Of a DNA stretch of 6,032 bases, positions 1-6,032 are shown one piece after another. The notes below the pieces were generated by a model. That model worked only from the letters and a program-made list of their open reading frames with translations. It did not search any database and had not been told where the DNA came from. The stretch's first letter is position 1, and every line of letters starts with the position of its first letter. The position numbers and the translations under genes are program-made. Source of the stretch: Sediminibacterium sp. (lineage in GTDB: Bacteria > Bacteroidota > Bacteroidia > Chitinophagales > Chitinophagaceae); contig JAOASV010000307.1 of NCBI GenBank assembly GCA_030158535.1, forward strand, positions 19,815 through 25,846. Reading direction: 5' to 3'.

Positions 1-909
1 TTCGATGCCCGATAAAATAGAAAGTTTGGGATGTCTTTTGCTTAATTCAAAAATGGGTTGATAGTAGGGATTGGTAGTGATGTTGTCTTGCCAGTCTGCA
101 ACGCTCATGGCTGTTTCAGGCCACAGTACTAAAGTTGTATTGCTATCTATGTTTGATTCTGTTGCGCTTACAAGCTCGGCAATTTGCGATGACGCACTTG
201 ATAATTCAAACTTTTGGTAAGGATCAATATTGGGTTGTACAATTAAAACATTTTGTGTGCTTGTTTGGCTACTGGCCTCTGCGCTACTCAGTGTTTTTTG
301 ATAGCTAAGTAGTAGGTTTGAGCAAACAACGGGAACAATAAAGCAAGCAACAATTTGTACGATGTTTTTTTTGATGGGCTGCTTTTCTTTTTTTGCGACA
401 ACTAGTTTGTGCACCAAAATATTCATCAGTAATATCCAAAAACTTCCACCCGCTACGCCAGTGTATTCGTACCACTGAACCGTAGTGGTGTGCATGGCAA
501 AACCATTGCCAAGTGTGAGCCATGGCCAGCTAATTTGCCAGTTTAAATGAATGTATTCGAAAGTTAGCCACGCGGCAATGAGGGTGAAGTAGCCGATGTT
601 TTTATTTTTTTGCGACGCAGAAAAATAAAATAACCAAGGCACGCTCATGAGTAGGCTGTTGGCTACAATGGCTGCTACGCTACCTACATCTGTGGAGTTC
701 CACATCCAATAGGTGGTGCCAATATTCCAGATCAGTACTGATAAAAACGTGTAGCCAAAAAAGGTTAGTTTTTTTGTTACGTTGTTTGCAATAATGAGTA
801 GGGGCACCCATGCAACAAATAGTAGGAGTGCAAACCAAAAAACAGGCCATGCTACAACGAGTAACAGGCCTGTTAAAATGCTATAACCTAGTAGGGTTGA
901 TTTTTTCAA
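1..909 (-). CDS. lnt: Apolipoprotein N-acyltransferase (partial, C-terminal part missing)
   Basis: This integral inner-membrane enzyme would transfer an acyl chain from phospholipid to the N-terminal cysteine of apolipoproteins, the last step of lipoprotein maturation. The 303 residues present are my own translation. The N-terminal ~200 residues are very hydrophobic, with several membrane segments (about 6-45, 52-66, 77-96, 150-167, 183-202) and the Lnt-like stretch SWPWLTLGNGFA near 128-138. A nitrilase-like (CN-hydrolase) domain then begins around 220 (VLIVQPNIDPYQKF). WPETA at 263-267 holds the expected catalytic Glu (E265). The later catalytic Lys and Cys lie beyond the left edge; the family usually has about 500-550 residues. 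The start is TTG at 909-907, the only start codon between the in-frame guaB stop and a Lys-Lys-hydrophobic N terminus typical of the family. It lies 9 bases after guaB, so co-transcription is likely. No Shine-Dalgarno sequence is visible. Confidence 0.93.
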   Translation of the reverse strand, partial: MKKSTLLGYSILTGLLLVVAWPVFWFALLLFVAWVPLLIIANNVTKKLTFFGYTFLSVLIWNIGTTYWMWNSTDVGSVAAIVANSLLMSVPWLFYFSASQKNKNIGYFTLIAAWLTFEYIHLNWQISWPWLTLGNGFAMHTTTVQWYEYTGVAGGSFWILLMNILVHKLVVAKKEKQPIKKNIVQIVACFIVPVVCSNLLLSYQKTLSSAEASSQTSTQNVLIVQPNIDPYQKFELSSASSQIAELVSATESNIDSNTTLVLWPETAMSVADWQDNITTNPYYQPIFELSKRHPKLSILSGIE

Positions 910-918
910 GTCGTATAA

Positions 919-2418
919 TTATTTACGGCTATAATTAGGTGCTTCTTTTGTGATATCAATATCGTGCGCATGACTTTCTTTCATACCCGCGTTGGTAATT
1001 TTTACAAAAGTAGCTTGTTGTAATGCTTTAATATTTTTAGCACCACAGTAGCCCATGCCTGATCTTAATCCACCAACGTACTGGTAAATAATTTCAGCAA
1101 TATTTCCTTTGTAAGCTACGCGTCCTTCAATACCTTCTGGTACATATTTTTTAATATCCGCTTCTACGTCTTGGAAATAACGGTCACCACTTCCCTGACT
1201 CATAGCGCCAAGGCTTCCCATGCCACGGTATTCTTTAAACTTACGACCTTCATAAATGATAGTGTCTCCAGGGCTTTCTTCGGTACCTGCAAAAACAGAT
1301 CCCATCATAACTACGTTGGCGCCAGCAGCAAGTGCTTTAACCATATCGCCGGTGTATCTAATTCCGCCATCTGCAATAACTGGAATACCTTTAGATTTTA
1401 AAGCCATGCTTGCTTCCATGATGGCTGTAAGCTGCGGTACACCTGCACCTGCTACAATACGCGTGGTGCAAATAGAGCCTGGTCCAATACCAACTTTAAC
1501 GCAGTCGGCGCCGGCTGCGGCAAGCGCAAGGGCGCCTTCTGCCGTACCCACATTACCAGCGATAATTTGTAGTCCTTTAAAATTTTTGCGAAGCGCTTTG
1601 AGTGCTTCGATTACGCCTTTGCTGTGTCCGTGTGCGCTATCGAGTGTTACTACGTCTACGCCAACGTGTTGAAGTGCTGCGGCTCTGTCCATTAAATCGG
1701 AAGTGATGCCTAGTGCTGCGCCTACTAGTAAACGGCCAATGCCATCTTTTACGGCGTTCGGAAAATTACGTAGTTGTAAAATATCACGGTAGGTGATAAG
1801 ACCAATCAGTTTACCTTGTTTGTTTACAACCGGTAATTTTTCGATCTTATGTTTGCGTAAAATAATTTCTGCTTTTTTTAAGTCGGTTCCTTCTGGCGCA
1901 ATCACTAAATTTTCTTTAGTCATTACTTCTTTGACTTTACGTTTTTTGTCTGTCTCAAAACGAAGGTCTCTATTGGTTAAAATACCTACCAATTTTTGTC
2001 CGGCGTCTACAATAGGAATACCGCCAATTTTATTGTCGCGCATGAGTTTAAGTGCGTCACCAATGGTGGCGTCAACTAAAAGCGTGATAGGGTCAACAAT
2101 CATACCGCTTTCACTTCTTTTTACACGTCTCACTTGCTCGGCTTGTTTGTCGATGCTCATGTTTTTGTGTAAAATACCAATGCCACCTTCGCGGGCTAGT
2201 GCGATAGCGAGGTTAGCTTCTGTAACCGTATCCATTGCAGCGGATAACATGGGTACATTGAGCGTTATAGACTTTGTAAGTTGAGAACGGATGTCAGTGT
2301 CTCTTGGTAAAATTTCGGAGTAGGCTGGCATGAGTAAAACGTCGTCGAACGTTAGCCCTTCTCCAAATAATCGTGCGGATGTTGCCTTATTGGCGGTCTT
2401 TGTATTTCTTGTTGCCAT
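919..2418 (-). CDS. guaB: Inosine-5'-monophosphate dehydrogenase
   Basis: This cytosolic enzyme oxidises IMP to XMP with NAD+, the committed step of guanine nucleotide synthesis. The 499-residue protein is full length. In order it shows the N-terminal barrel segment (LTFDDVLLMPAYSE), a tandem CBS (Bateman) module at about 108-220 inserted in the barrel, the catalytic loop GPGSICTTR with Cys317, the phosphate-binding DGG (350-352), the mobile-flap segment YRGMGS (397-402), and the Arg413-Tyr414 pair expected to activate water. All key residues are intact, so I expect an active enzyme; the CBS pair suggests allosteric control by purine nucleotides, as known in the family. I chose ATG at 2418. 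An in-frame ATG at 2442 would add MRFLLSLH, which has no counterpart in relatives I recall and would precede the candidate promoter. The gene follows dprA by 44 bases and precedes lnt by 9. Confidence 0.98.
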   Translation of the reverse strand: MATRNTKTANKATSARLFGEGLTFDDVLLMPAYSEILPRDTDIRSQLTKSITLNVPMLSAAMDTVTEANLAIALAREGGIGILHKNMSIDKQAEQVRRVKRSESGMIVDPITLLVDATIGDALKLMRDNKIGGIPIVDAGQKLVGILTNRDLRFETDKKRKVKEVMTKENLVIAPEGTDLKKAEIILRKHKIEKLPVVNKQGKLIGLITYRDILQLRNFPNAVKDGIGRLLVGAALGITSDLMDRAAALQHVGVDVVTLDSAHGHSKGVIEALKALRKNFKGLQIIAGNVGTAEGALALAAAGADCVKVGIGPGSICTTRIVAGAGVPQLTAIMEASMALKSKGIPVIADGGIRYTGDMVKALAAGANVVMMGSVFAGTEESPGDTIIYEGRKFKEYRGMGSLGAMSQGSGDRYFQDVEADIKKYVPEGIEGRVAYKGNIAEIIYQYVGGLRSGMGYCGAKNIKALQQATFVKITNAGMKESHAHDIDITKEAPNYSRK

Positions 2419-2421
2419 GTG

Positions 2422-2454
2422 TAAAGATAATAGGAACCGCATATTTCAGCCAAA
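2422..2454 (-). promoter_or_regulatory. Candidate Bacteroidota promoter for guaB
   Basis: Read on the minus strand, TTTG (2454-2451) is followed after 21 bases by TATCTTTA (2429-2422). This fits the Bacteroidota housekeeping pattern of TTTG near -33 and TAnnTTTG near -7 with one mismatch in the last base. Only CAC separates the -7 box from the guaB ATG at 2418, so the transcript would start at or very near the first base of the start codon. The TTTG lies at the end of a run of seven T, which weakens its weight. This is inference from motif and spacing only. Confidence 0.4.
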
Positions 2455-2462
2455 AAAATGAT

Positions 2463-3578
2463 TTAGCCCAGTAGCCGCAGGTAGGTTTTGCCCGGAAGGG
2501 CACCTATCAGGCCGTAGAGCTCTAAATTAAGCAGGCTGCCTGCTAATACAGCGTTTGGGAGCATGCTTTTAAGGTAGATTTCGTCGATAGAAACGGGTAT
2601 TTGATGATCTAATAGGGTTAGTATTGTTTTTTCAGAATCTGTTAAGTTTTGCTGGACTTTAGGGGTTATTGGTTTTGTAGTGATGGGCGCCCAGCCTAGT
2701 GCATCTATAAATGTGGCTACAGAATCAAGCATGGCTGCTTTATGCGTTTGGATGAGTCTCAAACAACCACTACTTTTTTTGTCGGTAATTTTTCCGGGGC
2801 AGGCAAATACTTGTCTGTCGTAATCGAAGGCAAGATTAGCCGTAATCATGCTGCCACCTTTTGTTTCTGTTTCGATTACAATGGTAGCGTCCGATAAGCC
2901 GGCTACAATGCGGTTACGTTTTGGAAAATTAAATTTTTCGATGCGTGCTGTTGATGATAGTTCAGTTAAAAGGCCGCCCTGCGCAATAATATCTTTTGCT
3001 ATATGTTGGTGTGCGGCCGGGTATATAGTTGCTAGTGAATGTGCGAGCACGCCAATGGTTTGCAAGTTGCAATCGAGCGCCGTTTGATGTGCCGTAACAT
3101 CGATACCGTAAGCGAGCCCACTAATAATAAGTGGGTTGTAGGGCGCGAGCTGTTCCACAATTAAACTGGTAAGCCACTTGCCGTATTGGGTGGGTAGTCT
3201 AGTGCCAACAATGCTAATAATGCGGGCTTGATTGATGGGAGCGGATCCTTTGTAATACAGTATGGTAGGGGCGTCGGAGCAGGCGGCTAATTTTTTTGGG
3301 TAACCAGCATCATTAATAAATAAGGGCGTGATTTTATTTTGTTGCACAAATAAAACTTCTGTGTCGGCGGCTGAAAAATTATTATACCGAATAATTTTTT
3401 CGGCCCTATAATTACCAAAATATTCGATGTCGAGTAAATCTTTTTTTGAAGCGTTAAATACAGCACTAGCACTTCCAAAACGTTCTAGTAAATATTTAGC
3501 AAGGCTAGGGCCAATAGAATCTATTTGTGTTAGCGCAATTTGATAGCGAAGTTCGTTGTCTGAAATTTGAGTATCCAT
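2463..3578 (-). CDS. dprA: DNA-processing protein DprA
   Basis: DprA binds incoming single-stranded DNA in the cytoplasm and loads RecA during natural transformation; it is also widespread in species not known to be competent. The 371 residues give a normal length. An N-terminal helix-hairpin-helix-like region (about 10-65, with IDSIGPSLAKYLLERFG) precedes the Rossmann-like DprA core (about 85-290). The core carries VGTR (124-127), SGLAYGID (153-160), FPKRNR (218-223), GGSMITANLA (241-250) and CPG (260-262). A C-terminal winged-helix-like domain covers about 311-371. At 271-276 the protein has GCLRLI, where relatives I recall have Asn in place of the first Leu. The ATG at 3578 is firm because an in-frame TGA lies at 3593-3591 with no other start codon between. 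No Shine-Dalgarno sequence is seen. The 141-base gap upstream suggests its own promoter, though I found no good TAnnTTTG match there. No other competence gene is in the window. Confidence 0.96.
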   Translation of the reverse strand: MDTQISDNELRYQIALTQIDSIGPSLAKYLLERFGSASAVFNASKKDLLDIEYFGNYRAEKIIRYNNFSAADTEVLFVQQNKITPLFINDAGYPKKLAACSDAPTILYYKGSAPINQARIISIVGTRLPTQYGKWLTSLIVEQLAPYNPLIISGLAYGIDVTAHQTALDCNLQTIGVLAHSLATIYPAAHQHIAKDIIAQGGLLTELSSTARIEKFNFPKRNRIVAGLSDATIVIETETKGGSMITANLAFDYDRQVFACPGKITDKKSSGCLRLIQTHKAAMLDSVATFIDALGWAPITTKPITPKVQQNLTDSEKTILTLLDHQIPVSIDEIYLKSMLPNAVLAGSLLNLELYGLIGALPGKTYLRLLG

Positions 3579-3610
3579 GATAGTGCAAGCTCACACAAAT
3601 GAGTCAAACA

Positions 3611-3630
3611 ACAACTAGTAGTTGTACTAG
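3611..3630. repeat. Two overlapping inverted repeats upstream of dprA
   Basis: ACAACTA (3611-3617) is the exact reverse complement of TAGTTGT (3619-3625), with one base between. CTAGTA (3615-3620) is the exact reverse complement of TACTAG (3625-3630), with a GTTG loop. The two share bases, so as RNA they could not both fold. The one-base spacer makes the first more plausible as a DNA dyad for a dimeric regulator than as a hairpin. They lie about 33-52 bases upstream of the dprA start. The symmetry is seen directly; a regulatory role is inference. Confidence 0.45.
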
Positions 3631-3635
3631 AAAAT

Positions 3636-3718
3636 ATGCGCAAGGTTCTCATAAAAAACGCAACTCAATACGCGCAACAAAAAAGTGCAATGTAAACAAC
3701 GCAACAACGCATGCGCAA
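3636..3718. repeat. Cluster of CGCAA words, including two ATGCGCAA copies
   Basis: CGCAA occurs five times on the plus strand in about 80 bases (starting at 3639, 3659, 3673, 3700 and 3714). The outermost two sit in identical 8-mers ATGCGCAA (3636-3643 and 3711-3718). The word CGCATGCG at 3708-3715 is self-complementary. Spacing between copies is irregular (20, 14, 27, 14), so this is not a tandem array. It could be a set of protein-binding sites or chance enrichment; no function can be assigned. Confidence 0.35.
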
Positions 3719-3719
3719 A

Positions 3720-5651
3720 CTACAAACGCGTAATGGTAAAACTAGTGCGTCTATTGAGTGCGCGACCCGCAGCTGTTTCGTTGGTTGCTATTGGATTGTC
3801 GCTTCCAAACCCTTTGTAGCTAAGCCTTTCCGTGGCAATGCCTTTACTAGATAGGTAATTAACAATAGCTTTTGCTCTATTTGTAGAAAGTATTAAATTA
3901 TCAGAAGCCTTACCAATATTATCTGTGTAACCACTAATTTGAATTTGCATATTTGGGTTCTCTTCTAATATTTGTACCAGCTTATTTAGTTCTGGTAAGG
4001 AGATTGGTAAAAGCGCATAACTATTGTTATCAAATAACACTTGTGTAAATACAAAACTAGACGCAAGCTTAATAGGTTCTAACGCAATGTTTTTTACATA
4101 AGTACTATCAGGTGCTGCACCGGATAATGCATACGCACTAGAATAAAATAAATATCCTTTTCTGTTAACGGTAAACGTATAATCTTTTCCTTCCGGTAGC
4201 GTTATAAAATAATTTCCGAGCTCGTCGGTTTGAACTTTATTAATAAGGGTACCACTTGCATTGTCTGTTAATTCTACATTAGCAGGTAGTCCTTTTTGAG
4301 AAATTACATCTGTAACAACGCCTTTTACATAAATGGTTTTATACGGCCTTGCATGCGTGGGCAGTGTAAAAGAATAAATGTCGAGGCCGCCCCTGCTGTC
4401 TTCTCTATCGCTTGCGTAGTAAGCGGTGTAGCCATCTGCAGCAACGGCTAAACTACCTTCGTTTTCGATGGTGTTAATAGGGTAACCCATATTTTCTGGA
4501 ACGCCCCATTTGCCATCCGTTAATTTTTTTAAAACAAATAAATCGGAGCCACCATAACCTGGTAGGCCGTCCGATGTAAAATAAAGTGTTTGGTTATCGG
4601 CGTGAATAAAAGGTGCAAGTTCATCACCAGCGGTGTTAATGCTTGGTCCCATATTAACCGCTTCGGTCCAGCGGCCATTGGGTTTTAAATAACTCACGTA
4701 TAAATCGGCGCCACCGTATCCGCCGGGTCTGGTGCTACTAAAATACAGTGCACGTTTGTCGGGGCTAATAGCGGGTGAACTTTCCCAAAAATCGGTATTA
4801 ATAGAGTCGCCTAAATTTTCTTCTATGCTCCAACCTGTTGGCGTATATACTGATTTGTAAATATCAAAACCACCAAGTCCTGCACCTGCAATATCGGCAG
4901 CAAAAAACATCCACTCACCATCCTGTGACACTGTAATTGCGCCTTTGCGTGGTTCCAAATTAATATCACCATCTAGTGGTGCTGCTTTATTAAAACTGTC
5001 TTTGTGTGGAATATTACTAAGCATAAAATCTTCTCTGGCATTACCGGTGCGTCTTGTAAACACAAGGGCGTCGTCGGTAACGGTTACGGAAGGATAATAT
5101 TCGGAACTACTGGAGTTAACACTATCGCCTAAATTTTTTGGCGCAAAAATATACTGTGCATTTTTATTTTTTTGTGCAGCGCTAGCTGCAAATTCATACG
5201 TTTTTTTTCGGTACTGTGCTGCTTTTAAACTTCTGCCACTCAAATCAGAAAGCGTTAAAAAATTATTGATAGCATCTAGTGCTTTATCAAACTGTCCAAG
5301 GCCTGCAAGGTTTATAGAGTAGGGTAGTAAATAAGGGGTAAAATAAATGCTATCTTTTAAACGTGCGCGTTCATATACAATCACTGCTTTTTTATACTGC
5401 TTTGTATTGCCATATGCACCAGCAAGTGATAAATAAGCATCTATAAAATTCGAATCTATTTGTAATGTGTTTGCAAGAAGTGCAATACCATCTGCGCTGC
5501 GGTTATCTTCAAGCGCATGAAGCGCTTCGTTGTATTTTTTTAAAGCTTTTTGATTACTGGATTGACGAGGTATTTGTGCAAGTGCCAAAGTGCTCAATAA
5601 AAGAAAAGCACAACAAATGATCCGCTCCCTATACCTGCTTTTTTGCTTCAT
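3720..5651 (-). CDS. Secreted TPR-PD40-CRD-OmpA envelope protein (PorE-like domain order)
   Basis: Probably a periplasmic or outer-membrane-associated protein that anchors a complex to peptidoglycan. The 643 residues begin with a basic segment, a hydrophobic core and LALA-Q at 22-26, a likely signal peptidase I site; there is no lipobox. TPR-like helices cover about 30-135. A PD40/beta-propeller region covers about 170-430, with N(L/M)Gxx(I/V)N repeats near 173, 279, 333 and 387 and GGxD(I/L)(Y/F) repeats from 258, spaced 53-54 residues. A carboxypeptidase-regulatory-like beta domain covers about 440-510. A C-terminal OmpA domain covers about 535-643, with YTDN (Asp577), LSTNRA (Arg592) and LNRRTSF. 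Asp577 and Arg592 are 15 apart, as in the diaminopimelate-binding pair of OmpA. I chose ATG at 5651: it gives the signal peptide and lies 4 bases after the queE stop, whereas the in-frame ATG at 5690 would overlap queE and add 13 polar residues. The domain order matches PorE of the type IX secretion system, but Bacteroidota have many such paralogues. Confidence 0.9.
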   Translation of the reverse strand: MKQKSRYRERIICCAFLLLSTLALAQIPRQSSNQKALKKYNEALHALEDNRSADGIALLANTLQIDSNFIDAYLSLAGAYGNTKQYKKAVIVYERARLKDSIYFTPYLLPYSINLAGLGQFDKALDAINNFLTLSDLSGRSLKAAQYRKKTYEFAASAAQKNKNAQYIFAPKNLGDSVNSSSSEYYPSVTVTDDALVFTRRTGNAREDFMLSNIPHKDSFNKAAPLDGDINLEPRKGAITVSQDGEWMFFAADIAGAGLGGFDIYKSVYTPTGWSIEENLGDSINTDFWESSPAISPDKRALYFSSTRPGGYGGADLYVSYLKPNGRWTEAVNMGPSINTAGDELAPFIHADNQTLYFTSDGLPGYGGSDLFVLKKLTDGKWGVPENMGYPINTIENEGSLAVAADGYTAYYASDREDSRGGLDIYSFTLPTHARPYKTIYVKGVVTDVISQKGLPANVELTDNASGTLINKVQTDELGNYFITLPEGKDYTFTVNRKGYLFYSSAYALSGAAPDSTYVKNIALEPIKLASSFVFTQVLFDNNSYALLPISLPELNKLVQILEENPNMQIQISGYTDNIGKASDNLILSTNRAKAIVNYLSSKGIATERLSYKGFGSDNPIATNETAAGRALNRRTSFTITRL

Positions 5652-5655
5652 GCAA

Positions 5656-6032
5656 TTAAGGTACGTTAATATACTTATGCAGTTGGGCACTGAGCTCCCA
5701 TTTTGGGTTTTCTTTAATATATGCGGTAATTAAAGGGAGCATACTTGACGCTTTTTCCCACTCCGGTTGGAGGTATAATTTGCAGGTTGCTGGTACTTCT
5801 GCTACAAAGCTTTCGGCCCATTCAAAATCATGCTTGTTAAAGATCACCACTTTTAATTCGTGGGCTACATTTACCACTTCAGGTAAGGGTGCTTTAAATT
5901 TTTTAGGCGATAAACAAATCCAATCCCAACTGCCCGATAGTGGAGAGGAGCCGGATGTTTCTATATTGGTTTCAAAACCTTCTGCTTGAAGGGCTCCCGT
6001 TAATGTATCTAAATTATGAAGCAGTGGTTCGC
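5656..6032 (-). CDS. queE: 7-carboxy-7-deazaguanine synthase (partial, N-terminal part missing)
   Basis: This radical-SAM enzyme converts 6-carboxytetrahydropterin to 7-carboxy-7-deazaguanine on the route to preQ0 and queuosine in tRNA. The last 124 residues are present. They begin with EPLL, and the two bases before it (GC) fit the Gly of the family's GGEP SAM-binding motif. ETSG, WDWICLSPKK, HELKVVIFNKHDFEWAE, LYLQPEW and the ending HKYINVP closely match Bacteroidota QueE as I recall it. The CxxxCxxC cluster-binding motif lies beyond the right edge and cannot be checked. The frame is open to the edge and ends in TAA at 5658-5656. The stop lies 4 bases before the start of the OmpA-family gene, so the two are probably co-transcribed and perhaps translationally coupled. 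Other queuosine genes are not in the window. Confidence 0.92.
   Translation of the reverse strand, partial: EPLLHNLDTLTGALQAEGFETNIETSGSSPLSGSWDWICLSPKKFKAPLPEVVNVAHELKVVIFNKHDFEWAESFVAEVPATCKLYLQPEWEKASSMLPLITAYIKENPKWELSAQLHKYINVP

Larger units (their letters stand above)
3579..3719. other. 141-base non-coding gap upstream of dprA
   Basis: This is the only sizeable intergenic region in the window. It separates the stop of the OmpA-family gene from the dprA start and contains overlapping inverted repeats near the dprA side and a run of CGCAA words near the other side. I found no convincing intrinsic terminator (no GC-rich stem followed by a T-run on the minus strand) and no clear Bacteroidota promoter, although a dprA promoter is expected here. 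No credible small ORF stands out. Confidence 0.6.

Noticed and set aside
305..523. 72-codon minus-strand ORF inside the lnt region
   Set aside because: It is a shadow frame; the overlapping frame is open through 303 codons and clearly encodes Lnt.
1171..2284. Three plus-strand ORFs of 76-163 codons opposite guaB
   Set aside because: They are antisense to a fully conserved guaB, show low-complexity Ser/Pro/Ala composition and match no family I know.
2489..2502. Short hairpin TGCCC-loop-GGGCA as a possible terminator
   Set aside because: It lies inside the dprA coding end (codons for ALPGK) with only a 5-bp stem and no T-run directly after it on the minus strand.
2848..3087. 79-codon plus-strand ORF opposite dprA
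   Set aside because: Antisense shadow of the conserved DprA core.
3287..3478. 63-codon minus-strand ORF overlapping dprA in another frame
   Set aside because: It overlaps the intact dprA frame and has no recognisable features; nothing suggests a frameshift.
3579..3719. Small RNA or riboswitch upstream of dprA
   Set aside because: No known riboswitch core, long stem or terminator is visible; only short AT-rich dyads.
5652..5690. Upstream ATG extending the OmpA-family protein by 13 residues
   Set aside because: It would overlap the queE end and place polar residues before the signal peptide; the ATG at 5651 gives a normal signal sequence.
5780..5989. 69-codon plus-strand ORF opposite queE
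   Set aside because: Antisense to conserved QueE residues, with no recognisable features.

Overview
The window looks like ordinary chromosomal DNA of a Bacteroidota bacterium, probably near the Chitinophagaceae/Sphingobacteriales. This rests on protein character (Bacteroidota-type QueE, GuaB and DprA, and an OmpA protein with TPR and PD40 repeats), moderate-to-low G+C, no Shine-Dalgarno-like sequence before any start examined, and a TAnnTTTG-type promoter candidate. The assignment is from recalled family resemblance, not a search. I see no mobile element, tRNA, rRNA, CRISPR array or phage gene.

All five genes lie on the minus strand, so transcription runs from high to low coordinates. In that order they are: the C-terminal part of queE (7-carboxy-7-deazaguanine synthase, cut by the right edge); 4 bases later, a secreted 643-residue protein with TPR, PD40 propeller, carboxypeptidase-regulatory-like and OmpA domains; a 141-base non-coding gap with overlapping inverted repeats and a cluster of CGCAA words; dprA (DNA-uptake/recombination mediator); a 44-base gap with a plausible promoter; guaB (IMP dehydrogenase); and, 9 bases later, lnt (apolipoprotein N-acyltransferase), which starts at TTG and is cut by the left edge.

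The spacing suggests three transcription units or sub-units: queE plus the OmpA-family gene, dprA, and guaB plus lnt. The genes share no single pathway: tRNA modification, envelope anchoring, DNA uptake, guanine nucleotide synthesis and lipoprotein maturation. Coding density is high and no gene-free stretch exceeds 300 bases.

I found no convincing undescribed system. The points most worth a second look are the PorE-like domain order of the OmpA-family protein without a lipobox, a possible leaderless promoter at guaB, and the structured 141-base gap upstream of dprA.
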